From the NCBI GenBank assembly GCA_905221605.1, contig CAJNDS010000076.1, positions 173,743 through 237,742 on the forward strand: DNA of 64,000 nt. Reading direction: 5' to 3'. Shown in pieces: positions 53,101 through 61,744 of the stretch (the stretch's first letter is position 1; the number at the start of each line of letters is the position of its first letter). Under the pieces are notes generated by a model. It was not told the DNA's origin. It ran no database searches and saw only the letters and a list, made by a program, of their open reading frames with translations. The translations under genes and the position numbers were made by a program. This stretch comes from Symbiodinium natans. Taxonomy: Eukaryota; Sar; Dinophyceae; Suessiales; Symbiodiniaceae.

Positions 53101-53296
53101 AGAGCGGGTTAACTCGTCGGCGGGCCTTCTCTCCTCCACCCGCATTGCTGGTTGAGTGTTTCGGGTTTAGGGTTTTTAGTTTTAGGGTTTTTAGTTTTAG
53201 GGTTTTGGGTTCAGGGTTTAGGGTTTAGGGTTTTCGGAGAGCCTGGGGAAGTTCAAAGGCCAGGCACTTCGTACGGCCATGCGCCGAATAGCTAAG
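50169..53296 (+). CDS. exon series upstream of the FHA gene
   Basis: Islands: 50169-50236 (GSATFRSSCQPCKHAKAW, after TTTTTTTCTTGTTTTGCAG), 50283-50323 (GKQLQRGEQGTLQ, before GTATCG), 51165-51231 (AKGQIDFLAVPPGTGGKAG), 51616-51699 (PPDDDEVPQCFLRMELAP), 52285-52370 (EDSEDADASPSKRAPRRFWL) and 53240-53296 (LGKFKGQALRTAMRRIAK). They run in the same direction as the FHA exons from 54213 and may be its 5' part, but phases were not all checked. Confidence 0.45.
52159..52284. mobile_element. palindromic element, CTAGGNTGCCCAGTA family, TTGG duplication
   Basis: CTAGGATGCCCAGTAGTACC on the left is mirrored by GGTTACTGGGCAGCCTAG. TTGG flanks both sides (52155-52158, 52285-52288). The interior holds TTATTCCC, a T/G tract and GGTTCCCTTATAAGCCCC like the copy at 11380. 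An exon follows at 52285. Confidence 0.78.
52380..52640 (+). repeat. GGGGTTTTGGGG-type decayed repeats
   Basis: TTTGGGG, GGTTTTG and TCTTGGGG units with a duplicated block starting TTCTGTAGGGTTTTGGGG near 52374, 52442 and 52501. Gly/Leu/Trp-rich frames are artefacts. Confidence 0.85.
52830..52933. mobile_element. CTTAG-family introner with AAGA duplication
   Basis: CTTAGTAGTTGAATGAGTAC on the left and GAACTCAGCAAAGTTAG on the right. AAGA precedes (52826-52829) and follows (52934-52937). The duplication begins with A, not G, and I see no coding sequence beside it. Confidence 0.65.
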
Positions 53297-54020
53297 CCCT
53301 AAACATTACCCTAAAAAACCCTAAACGGTAAATCCTAAAACCCTTACCCTCGAACTTGCTTCTTTGTTTGGTTGGCTCGGGCTTTGCAAAGGAAGAGGGT
53401 TTTCCCCCGAGTCACAAGCTTAAGCAAAGTGAGCCTATCTTCTCGTCCTAACCCCCAAGAAGTAAACCCCAAACCACAAACACCCCCAAACTCTACACCG
53501 TACACCCTGAACCCTAAACCCTAAACCCTAAACCCCTCAAGAGGCTGTCGGGATCGGCTGCGGCGAACGCGCCAGACAGGATACCCAGGGGCAGCTTCTT
53601 AAGCTTATGGCATGGGTTTAGGGTTTAGGGTTTAGTGTTTAGGGTTTAGGGTTTAGGGTGTAGGGTGTACCGTGTACCCTCTGTACCCTTTCGCCAGGTT
53701 CCCCCCTTAAATAACCTTAGTTAAGCTTAATTATAGCGGCGGGGGGGTAGTAGATTGCGTCTGGTGGCTTGTAGGGTTTTAGGGTCTATAGTCTATAGGC
53801 TCAAAAGTTTAGGGTTTTAGGGTATTAGGGTGTAGGGTTTTAGGGTGTAGGCTTTTTTAGGTTTTGGGGTTTAGAGTTTAGGGTTTTAGGGTCTAGGATC
53901 TAGGGCCCCTGAGCCCCATTTGTCGTGGGTTGCTTTGAATAAGCCCCAAACCCTAAACCCTAAACCCTAGACCCTAAACCCTAACCCTAAACCCTAAAGA
54001 TCTGAACTTGGCTCAACCCC

Positions 54021-54124
54021 CTGGTTCTTTGTATAGTAGGGGATGAGGGAATGCCGGCCCTGTAGAATCCCTTAAAGGGGTATATGTAGGGCCCTCATGC
54101 TCGCATTCTCCTACGAAGAACCAG
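54021..54124. mobile_element. introner-like palindrome, CTGGTTCTTTGTA ends
   Basis: CTGGTTCTTTGTATAGTAGG with GGATGAGGG is mirrored by GCATTCTCCTACGAAGAACC and AG. The interior has AATCCCTTAAAGGGGTATAT as in other introners. Confidence 0.6.
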
Positions 54125-54212
54125 CCCTAAAACCTAAACCCCAAACCCTAAACCCCAAACCCCAAACCCCAAACCCTAAACCCTGAACCCTAAACCCTAA
54201 ACCCTAATTCAG

Positions 54213-57200
54213 AACCAGCTAGTCAAAGACCACGGCGGCAGGAAGGTCTACCCCGGGCCAGACAATGCCATCATCATCGGCCGGGCCTACCAGCTGGAGC
54301 TGCACCAGAAGGCCCGCGAATTTGCAGGGTTTAGGGTTTAGGGTTTAGGGTTTAGGGTTTAGGGTTCAGGGTTCAGGGTTTAGGGTTTAGGGACCCCAAA
54401 ACCCCAAGCTCTAAACCCCCCCAAACCCTACACCCCGACTCCTGTACCAGAATGCTCGCGCTTGGGCTCCCACATGTGGTTTAGAGTTTAGGGTTTAGGG
54501 TTTAGGGTTTTGGGGACGACAGACTTCGGGTTCACGACTATGCGCCAAGGCGTTTAGCGTTAAGGGTTTAGGGTCTATATAGGGTTTAGGGTTTAGGATT
54601 AGGGTTTAGGATTTAGGGTTTGGGGTTTAGGGTTTAGGGACGACAGACTTCGGGTTCACGATTATGCGCCAAGGCGTTTAGCGTTAAGGGTTTAGGGCCT
54701 ATATAGGGTTTAGGATTTGGGGTTTAGGGTTTAGGGCTTGGTGGTTTTGCGTTTCAAGGGTTCGAGGCTTCAGGGTGTGAACCCTTGAAACCCACAAGCA
54801 CTAATGTTAACGTCGCTTTAATAAACCGCTCCCGCCCCCCGCATCTTGTTTTGGTCCCCGGGGTCTGGAGGGGTCAAAAAAAGGGGGCCTGTCAATAATT
54901 GGAATCTGGGGGTCTTCTGGGGGTCTGGGGAGGGGTCAGCTGTCAGGGTCTGCTCTGCTTTGTCTTGAGGGGAGCCTCGGAGCTCTTTCAAGCCAGCTCA
55001 GCTGAAAAGTCTTCTCTGCAATGGAACTCTTAATGATATTTTAAGTAAAATTTTACATTCCTGGCCGGAAGAATATTGCAGTTGTCACCCCATTATTATT
55101 CTCACCGGACCCCCCTATATAGACTTGTTTATAGATTTCAGCCCGGAAACCTCCCGCAATGGAAAGTAGTCTTCGGCTGGGGCCCTCTGGCCCGGCGAAT
55201 ATTGCAATTACCACCCCATTTATAAATGTGAGGTTAACATTAACCCCCAGACCCTAACATCCAAACGCCTAAACCTAGAAGTCAAATTCAATCCAGAGCT
55301 CTCCTCCCTTAGCTTCAAGGATTGATCTAGAAGGGAGGTTGGGAATCGGGCACTTCGCCGCGGGCTTCTGTCGCGGGACTCTCCATGGTATTCTCTGAGG
55401 GTAGGCACTCCAGGGATACCCGGCGGGTTTTTCTGCGGGATTGGAGGGGTGGACACTCGGCGAGACTCTCTGCAGGCTTTTTGGACACCGGGAGCGGAGG
55501 CGAGGGACGTAAAATCGAACAACACCAAGGGTGGGGAAAGAACTGAAGCTGGACCCCTAAACCTTTATGAGCCCCAAACTCCGAAACCTAAACCCTGGAA
55601 CCGCAAAACCCTTAAAACCCTACAGCCCTGAAGCGCAGAAGCACGTCGAAACGCTGGTGGTACCAGTTACCAGACCCCCCCAATCCCTAAACCCAAGCCC
55701 AGTAGACCCTAAACCCCTAAAGCATGAAAACACAAGCCCGCAACTGCAGCCTCAACACCTCCAGAAACAAAAAACGAGACCCTAAACCCCCGAAATCCCT
55801 ACCCCAAGCCCTAAACCCTAAACCCTAAACCCTAAACCCTAAACCCCTAGGCTCTCCACCTCTCAGCCCCAAAGCCCCGAGCTCTGCAGGCTTTGCCCGA
55901 GGATGTGCAGACCTATGTGAGCCGCGAACACTTCCGGGTGGAGGCCTAAAACCCCCCCCCCCCCCAAAAAAAAACCCAAAGACCTCATTGGGGCCATTTT
56001 GTGATGCTTCTGCACTGTTCTGTTCCTGTATAAGTTTTGCTGTTTGACTCCATGAATAATATACTATTATACAATTATGTGCTAGGACCGGGAGTAGGCT
56101 GTTTTTTCCTTTTTTTAGGGTTGGGGTGCCCTTCCAATCCCTTGAAAACCAAAAAGGGTTACCCTTTTTGTTACTAGGCTACTCCCGGGTCCAGTATGCT
56201 TACAGTATCATGACCATGATGGCTTTTATGATGATGGCGGCGATGCTGCCCTGCAGGAGATGCGCGAAGAGCCGCCTGGCTGCACTCGGATGCAAGCCAA
56301 AGCGCTGACTGAACGGATCATCCCCGAAATCCCACTCAGGGTTTATGGTTAGTAGGGTTCACCCCCGAAATCCTACCCAGTAGGGTTTGGTTGGGATGTT
56401 CCCCCTTATACTAACAGTTAACAGTCCTTAATAGGTATTCCAGTAGGGGGGGTCCCTATTAAGGACTGTTCGTATAACGGGAACATCCCAAAGATTTGGA
56501 GTTTCGGCTTTCAGGTTTTGAACAAACTTGTGACGGGCAGCCAGGAGCCCCTCCAACAAGACCTTGAAAAGCCCCAACGCTTTAGGGTTTAGGGTTTAGG
56601 GTTTAGGGTTTAGGGTTTAGGGTTTAGGGTTTAGGGTTTAGGGACGAATTCCTTCGTGGTTCTGAGTGGGGATTTGGCCAAACGCCGTAGCCCGGCCCGT
56701 ACACGAATTCCTTCGTGGCTCTTGGGGAAATAGAATGCAGGGAATATTTAAGGAGTCCCCTATTCCACTTCAAGGACTAGCAAGTAAGACCGAAACCCTA
56801 AGCCCTGAAGCTCCAAGCCCTAAACCTTATAAACCCCGAACCCTAAACCCTAGACCCTCAACCCTAAACCCTGAACCCTAAACCCTGAACCCTGAACCCT
56901 GAACCCTAAACTCTAAACAAGCTCTTGCTTGCTGCAGACGCGTGACGCCTTTTCCGCCCCGGACGTCGCTGAAGCTCACGCAGCTGAGCGCGCAGCTGGG
57001 CCACCGATGGTTCGGCAAGGGCTTTAGGGGGGGGGGGGGGGGGGAGTTTCGGGTGTTTAGGGTTTAGGGTTTAGGGTTTAGGGTTTAGGGTTTAGGGTTT
57101 AGGGTTTAGGGTTTAGGAGGGTTCAGAATTTCGGGCTCAAAAGGGCAGGGCTTGGGTTCTTCCGTGAAGCCCTGTAAGCCCACGAAGCCTTCCGTCGCAA

Positions 57201-58432
57201 CAACCCAAACTGAGGTCCCCAGACCCAAAGGCCTAACCCTAAACCCTAAACCCCAAACCTCAGCCTGAAACCCTAAACCTAAACCCTGAACCCTGAACCC
57301 TAAACCCTGAACCCTGAACCCTGAACCCTTAACCCTGAGCCCTGAACCCTGAACCCTAACTCTCATGAGCCCTAAATCTTAAAACCCCGAGCCAAAACTT
57401 GATAGCGCGCCCCAACCCTACTGAAACCCGCCAGCACAACCCGAAGCCTTGAAACTTACCGAGTTCTTGGAAGGTAGGGAAGTCGGGGGTTGAAGGGTTT
57501 GGGTTTATAGGGTCTAGGGAGTAGGGTTTGCAGTTTCGGGTTTAGGGGGAAGGCTTGGGGCCCCCAAGAACGTTTTCTACGAAACGTTTTCGACCACAGT
57601 TTTCAGCGAAACGTTTCCACCGATTGTTTTCAACGAACCGTTTCTCTTTCATCATTAAATCCCATGGCTGGGTGGGCAACGAAAGGTGGCCAGATGTGAA
57701 ATATTTGGATCCCATGGCTGGGTGAGAACGTAAACATAGGATTTCAGTTATATCAAACGGGATCCACTTCTGAACGACACGTTTTGTGCGAAAGATTTGA
57801 GCGAAAGTTTCTCCTTTTTTAAACCGAATTCGAATTTTGGGACCGACGCTTTATGCAATCTCCCGGGGCCTTTTCTCCGAGTGGGAAGGCGGCTTAAGTA
57901 AATTGAGCATTTGGGCCCCCAGGCGCTTTGGCATAGCTAATAACTTGGGAAACTCAGAATGATACCACATACACTTTCCATTTATTTCGTCTTGAGGGTT
58001 TAGGGTTTGGGGTTTAGGGCTTAGGGTTTGGGAAAGTTTTCCTGTAAATCGGGAAAAGTGAGACACCCTTTTGCCTAGGAGCCGGTGACTTGAACGGGAA
58101 CGGAGCTGATTCACGGGTAGCCTGGGCTGCTGTCAACTGAAGTTGCCATACAATTCTTTTCCCCAGAAGCCCTGAACCCTATACAATGGTCCGATAGAAC
58201 CCTTAACCCTCAGCCAGAAACCCTACTAGAACCCTGAACCCTCAGCCAGAAACCCAAAAACCAAAACCCTAAACCCTGAACCCAAAGCCCTAAACCCTCA
58301 GCCCTAAACCCTAGCCCCTAAACCCTAAACCCTAAACCGTCTCGGCCCGAAGGAACCCGGTGTGGCTCAACCATGGTGGGGAAAAGAAGAAGTTGCTCCA
58401 GCAGGACTTTGTGATGCTGGGCTTCGGGCTCT
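54213..58432 (+). CDS. FHA-domain gene split over telomere-rich introns
   Basis: Exon 54213-54311 (after TTCAG, ending AAG before GCCC) reads PDNAIIIGRAYQLELHQK; exon 55890-55946 (after CTGCAG) reads ALPEDVQTYVSREHFRVEA. Both junctions are phase 0, and together they contain the GR...SRxHFxxE signature of an FHA phosphothreonine-binding domain. Exon 58353-58432 (after CGAAG) reads NPVWLNHGGEKKKLLQQDF, like the later N-x(3)-N...L...GD segment of FHA domains. Islands between, 56193-56340 (QYHDHDGFYDDGGDAALQEM, then ALTERIIPEIPLR) and 56938-57021 (RDAFSAPDVAEAHAAERAAG), may be linker exons. The first intron is a GC-AG intron of 1578 bp. Signalling or checkpoint scaffolding is typical of FHA proteins, but no kinase or other domain is seen. 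Confidence 0.6.
54513..54700. repeat. tandem duplication inside an intron
   Basis: A segment with ACGACAGACTTCGGGTTCAC and TATGCGCCAAGGCGTTTAGC occurs at about 54513 and 54637 with two mismatches, both copies followed by GGGTTTAGGG and CTATATAGGGTTTAGG. Confidence 0.8.
54940..55530. other. unique intronic stretch with a diverged direct duplication
   Basis: CTGGCCGGAAGAATATTGCA near 55060 recurs as CTGGCCCGGCGAATATTGCA near 55188, and both are followed by CACCCCATT. Each is preceded by GCAATGGAA. From 55230 to 55530 a minus-strand frame of about 100 codons is open but lacks recognisable motifs. Confidence 0.4.
55620..55672 (+). CDS. possible small exon
   Basis: The frame PEAQKHVETLVVPVTR is open and repeat-free within the intron of the FHA gene. 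It may be an alternative exon or chance. Confidence 0.2.
56085..56192. mobile_element. introner-like palindrome, GGACCGGGAGTAG ends
   Basis: GGACCGGGAGTAGGCT is mirrored by AGGCTACTCCCGGGTCC. The interior AAAGGGTTACCCTTTTTGTT resembles the GGGTGCCCTTGTAATA elements at 2055-2678. A coding island starts at its right edge. Confidence 0.6.
56391..56491. mobile_element. hAT-like MITE
   Basis: TTGGGATGTTCCCCCTTATA and CTAACAG are mirrored by TATAACGGGAACATCCCAA. The flanks GGGTTTGG and AGATTTGG match at six of eight. The left arm carries a small internal duplication of AACAGT. Confidence 0.7.
56581..56643 (+). repeat. interstitial telomeric array next to a 20-bp duplication
   Basis: Nine TTTAGGG units followed by ACGAATTCCTTCGTGGTTCT (56644-56663), which recurs with one change at 56703-56722. 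Confidence 0.9.
57055..57116 (+). repeat. interstitial telomeric array, TTTAGGG
   Basis: Nine units after exon 56938-57021 and a G tract. Confidence 0.92.
57560..58005. repeat. dispersed repeat with CGAAACGTTTT core, second copy
   Basis: CGAAACGTTTTC-type units (57570-57650, 57775-57815) and a tail with GAGCATTTGGGC, GATACCACATACAC and CTTGAGGG match the copy at 15100-15665. Confidence 0.6.
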
Positions 58433-58671
58433 TAGGTTTTGGGGTTTAGGGTTTAGGGCTTAGGGCTTAGGGCTTGGGGTTTAGGAGTTTAGGGGTGCAC
58501 GGGTTTTAAGGGGTTGGAGGTTCAGGCGTTTCGGGTTTAGGGTTTAGGGTTTAGGGTTTAGGGTTTGGGATGCGGATCCAAAAAAACTTTATTTCGGATC
58601 AAGAAAAATTTATTTAGGATCAAAAAATAGTTTATTTAGGATCAAGAAATAATTTATTCTGTTCTTCCGAC

Positions 58672-58850
58672 GGAGAGAGGGAAGGGGAGGGAGGGAGGGA
58701 GAAAAGGAGGGAGGGAGGGAGGGAAGGAAGGGCGGAAGGACGGAAGGAAGGAAGGCAGGAAGGAAGGAAGGAAGCAAGCAAGCAAGCAAGGCAGCAAGGA
58801 AGCAAGGAAGCAAGGAAGGAAGGAAAGGAAAGGAAATGAAAGGACAGGAA
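58672..58850 (+). repeat. purine microsatellite, GGAA/GGGA
   Basis: GGGAGGGA, GGAAGGAA and GCAAGCAA runs. Phe/Leu/Pro/Ser-rich minus-strand frames over it are artefacts. Confidence 0.92.
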
Positions 58851-59106
58851 AGGATATGTAGGAAAACATAACATAACATCATATGTTATAATGTATATAT
58901 ATATATGTGTGTGTATATATATACTTCAAACAAAGTATAGCAGAATATTATAGTGGCATAGAGTAGAATAGAACACAATATCGTCTAGTATACCTTTGTA
59001 TCATAAAAAATATACGAAAATCGAAACAACAAAGCATATATGTATATATTTACTGCTATTTGATGTAGAATTCATAATACACAATACATATTTATTGTTT
59101 GTTTGG

Positions 59107-59398
59107 CGCCGGGCAAGCTTCTTCAACGCGTATGAATCCCTTCCAAACCCATGATGCGAGCATTGTGTTTGCAAATGGGGGGGGGGGTCTGCGCCCCCCC
59201 TTGAAACCCCCCGCTGTTTTTTAAAGCCGGGCAAGCTTGCTTCAAAGCATATGAATGTCCTTTCCAAACCAATGATGCAAGCGTTGTGTTTGCAAATGGG
59301 GGGGGGGGCTGCGCCCCCCCCAACCCCCCCGCTGTTTTCTTAGTCCGGGCAAGCTTGCTTCAAAGCACATGAATCCTTCCAATCCCATGATGCGCACT
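59107..59398. repeat. three-copy repeat of about 115-120 bp
   Basis: Three copies share GCCGGGCAAGCTTGCTTC, CCATGATGCGAGC, TTGTGTTTGCAAATGGGG and a G-run followed by CTGCGCCCCCC, so each can fold into a G/C hairpin. The third copy is truncated after GATGCGCAC. Confidence 0.85.
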
Positions 59399-60169
59399 TT
59401 TTTGAAAAAAGCATGAAGACACAATAAGATACAATGACATACAAGAATATATTACAAAAAGATGCAATAATATACAATAATACACAAAAAGACAACAACA
59501 TACAAGTATGCACAAGAATATGCAGCAACATACACGTAAAAAAAGAATAACTTACAATGATTTTCAGTAATTGACAATAATATTCAATAATAGACAGCAA
59601 TATACAATAATATACAATAATATGCAATCATATACAATAATATACATAAATATACAATAATATACAACCTATACAACCATATATACAATATTTTTCAAAA
59701 ATATACATAAAAAGGTACAGCAATATAAAAAACACAAAAATGCAATGACATACAACAATCAAAACTCGTGTACAAAAATTACAATAATATACAATCACAG
59801 ACAATAATATACAAGAATATACAAGATTTACAGAATATACAAGATTTACAAGAATATACTATAATATAGAATAATCTGCAATAAATAATATACAGTAACC
59901 TACAAAAAAAGAGAACAATATACAAGAATTTTATACAATAACATTCGATAATATGCAAGAAAATGCAATATTATTCAAAAACACAAGAAATACAAGACAA
60001 TACAATAATACTCAACAATATATACAACAAACAATGTACACGAATATGCAAGAAAATACAATGTCATACAATATTAGACAAGAATTTCCACAATACTATG
60101 CCAGAATATACATGCTTCAGAGTATACGCATGTTTTTGAAACTTCTAATGCCAAGATGCCAGCATTGAT

Positions 60170-60445
60170 TTGCAGCCTATGCAAACTCAGAAATGCTGCT
60201 ATTTACAGTATTTCCAGCATCTGAAATCGCAGAAATGCTGCTATTTTCCGTATTTGCAGCCTCTGGAAACTCAGAAATGCTGCAGTGTACAGTATTTCCA
60301 GCCTCTGAAAGCGCAGAACTGCTGCTATATACAATATCTGCAGCCTCTCTGGAAACTCAGAAATGCTGCTATTTTCGGTAGTTGCCGCATAAATGCTGTA
60401 TTTTTTCGGTATTTAGAGCTTGCGAACGGCCAGAACTGCTGCATT
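60170..60445. repeat. tandem repeat of about 56 bp
   Basis: CAGAAATGCTGCTATTT, GTATTTCCAGC and CTCTGAAA recur about five times with decay. Three frames are open across it, as a repeat artefact. Confidence 0.85.
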
Positions 60446-60989
60446 TCTGAGCGTTTACAGCCTCCGCTCCGCTTGCAAGAAGCCTTCGAAGCCTTCAGTA
60501 AATTATTTTTTGATCCCAAATAAGTTTTTTTTGATCCGCCTGGAAATAAATTATTTTTTGATCCCAAATATATTTTTTTTGATCCCCTACCCTCTTAGGG
60601 TTAGGGCGAAGGTGTCAGGGTGTTCGGGCTGTTATGGGCTTTCAGCTTCGGGTTTATGAGGCTTAGGTTTACAGGTTTAGGGCACCCTGCGCACCCCTTT
60701 TCCCTACAAGCCCTAGAACCGCAACCCCTTCCAGATACTTCGGGTCACTCGTGCAGCCCTTTAGCCGTGAGGGGTTTAGGGTTTAGAGTTTAGGGCTTAG
60801 GGTTTAGGGATTAGGGTTTAGGGTTTAGGGATTAGCCCTTCTTGAGGGACCCTCAACCCTAAACCCTCAACCCCAAACCCCCGACCCCCGTAGAAAGCAC
60901 TCGTTATTTGGGGCTTCTTTGGTCCACATGCGGGAGCGTCCCTGCCACTTCCTGCAACCCCTAAAGCGCCGAACGAAACCCTAAATCCC

Positions 60990-61165
60990 AAACCCCAGAC
61001 CCTAAACCCTAAATACCCTAAATACCCTAAATACCCTGAATACCCTGAATACCCTAAATACCCTAAATACCCTAAATACCCTGAATGCCCTAAATACCCC
61101 TAAATGCCCTAAATACCCTGAATGCCCTAAATACCCTAAATGCCCCAAATGCCCTAAACACCCCA
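60990..61165 (-). repeat. nine-base telomere-like array, CCCTAAATA
   Basis: About 17 units of CCCTAAATA with CCCTGAATA and CCCTAAATG variants, a nine-base derivative of the telomere unit. Confidence 0.9.
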
Positions 61166-61292
61166 AAAGACCCTAAACCCTAAACCCCATAAACCCTTCA
61201 TCCCTACACTTCCTGCCAAGGGGATCCCAGACCTATACTATAAACCCTAAACCCTAAACCTCTCCTACCATATAATTATAAACCTTAATGGT

Positions 61293-61690
61293 ATTCGTGG
61301 GCAAGGCCCAAATATTCGTGGGCAAGGCCCAAAGATTCGTGGGCAAGGCCCAAATATTCGTGGGCAAGGCCCAAAATCCGGATTTTGGGCCTTGCCCACG
61401 AATTTTTGGGCCTTGCCCACGAATTTTTGGGCCTTGCCCACGAATTTTTGGGCCTTGCCCACGAATTTCTGGGGTTGCTGGTTCGTGGGCAAGGCCCAAA
61501 AATTCGTGGGCAAGGCCCAAATATTCGTGGGCAAGGCCCAAATATTCGTGGGCAAGGCCCAAATATTCGTGGGCAAGGCCACAATATTCGTGGGCAAGGC
61601 CCAAGTATTCGTGGGCAAGGCCCAAATATTCGTGGGCAAGGCCCAAGTATTCGTGGGCAAGGCCCAAAAATTCGTGGGCAAGGCCCAAGG
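61293..61690. repeat. 21-bp satellite arranged as a large palindrome
   Basis: Units ATTCGTGGGCAAGGCCCAA point right (61293-61376), then left (61383-61467), then right again (61484-61690). The dyad centre is at 61380/61381 (CCAAAATCCG|GATTTTGG). Each unit also holds the palindrome GGGCAAGGCCC-like core. Long open frames in five frames are artefacts. Confidence 0.93.
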
Positions 61691-61744
61691 CCCACAATGC
61701 CCTTGAGACCCTAAACCGTTGAGCCCCTAAACCCTTGAGACCCT

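Larger units (their letters stand above)
58574..60585. mobile_element. AT-rich island bounded by inverted GGATCAAAAAATA repeats
   Basis: The left arm (58574-58661) has four units such as GGATCAAGAAATAATTTATT; the right arm (60497-60585) has the inverse, AAATTATTTTTTGATCCC. Between them the base composition is sharply AT-rich compared with the rest of the window, and telomeric repeats are absent. Inside are a GGAA microsatellite (58672-58850), a (TACAATAA)-like stretch (59420-60110), a three-copy 115-bp repeat and a 56-bp repeat. No transposase or other protein is recognisable. Nature and boundaries are inferred. Confidence 0.5.

Noticed and set aside
58610-58882. Minus-strand Phe/Leu/Pro/Ser-rich frames resembling membrane proteins
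   Set aside because: They translate a GGAA/GGGA microsatellite.
58574-60585. A CRISPR array or prokaryotic insertion, from the spaced repeats
   Set aside because: The repeats are contiguous or irregular, without uniform unique spacers, and no bacterial-type genes are present.
61254-61722. Open frames of 100-147 codons on both strands
   Set aside because: They are translations of a 21-bp satellite. A unit length divisible by three keeps many frames open.
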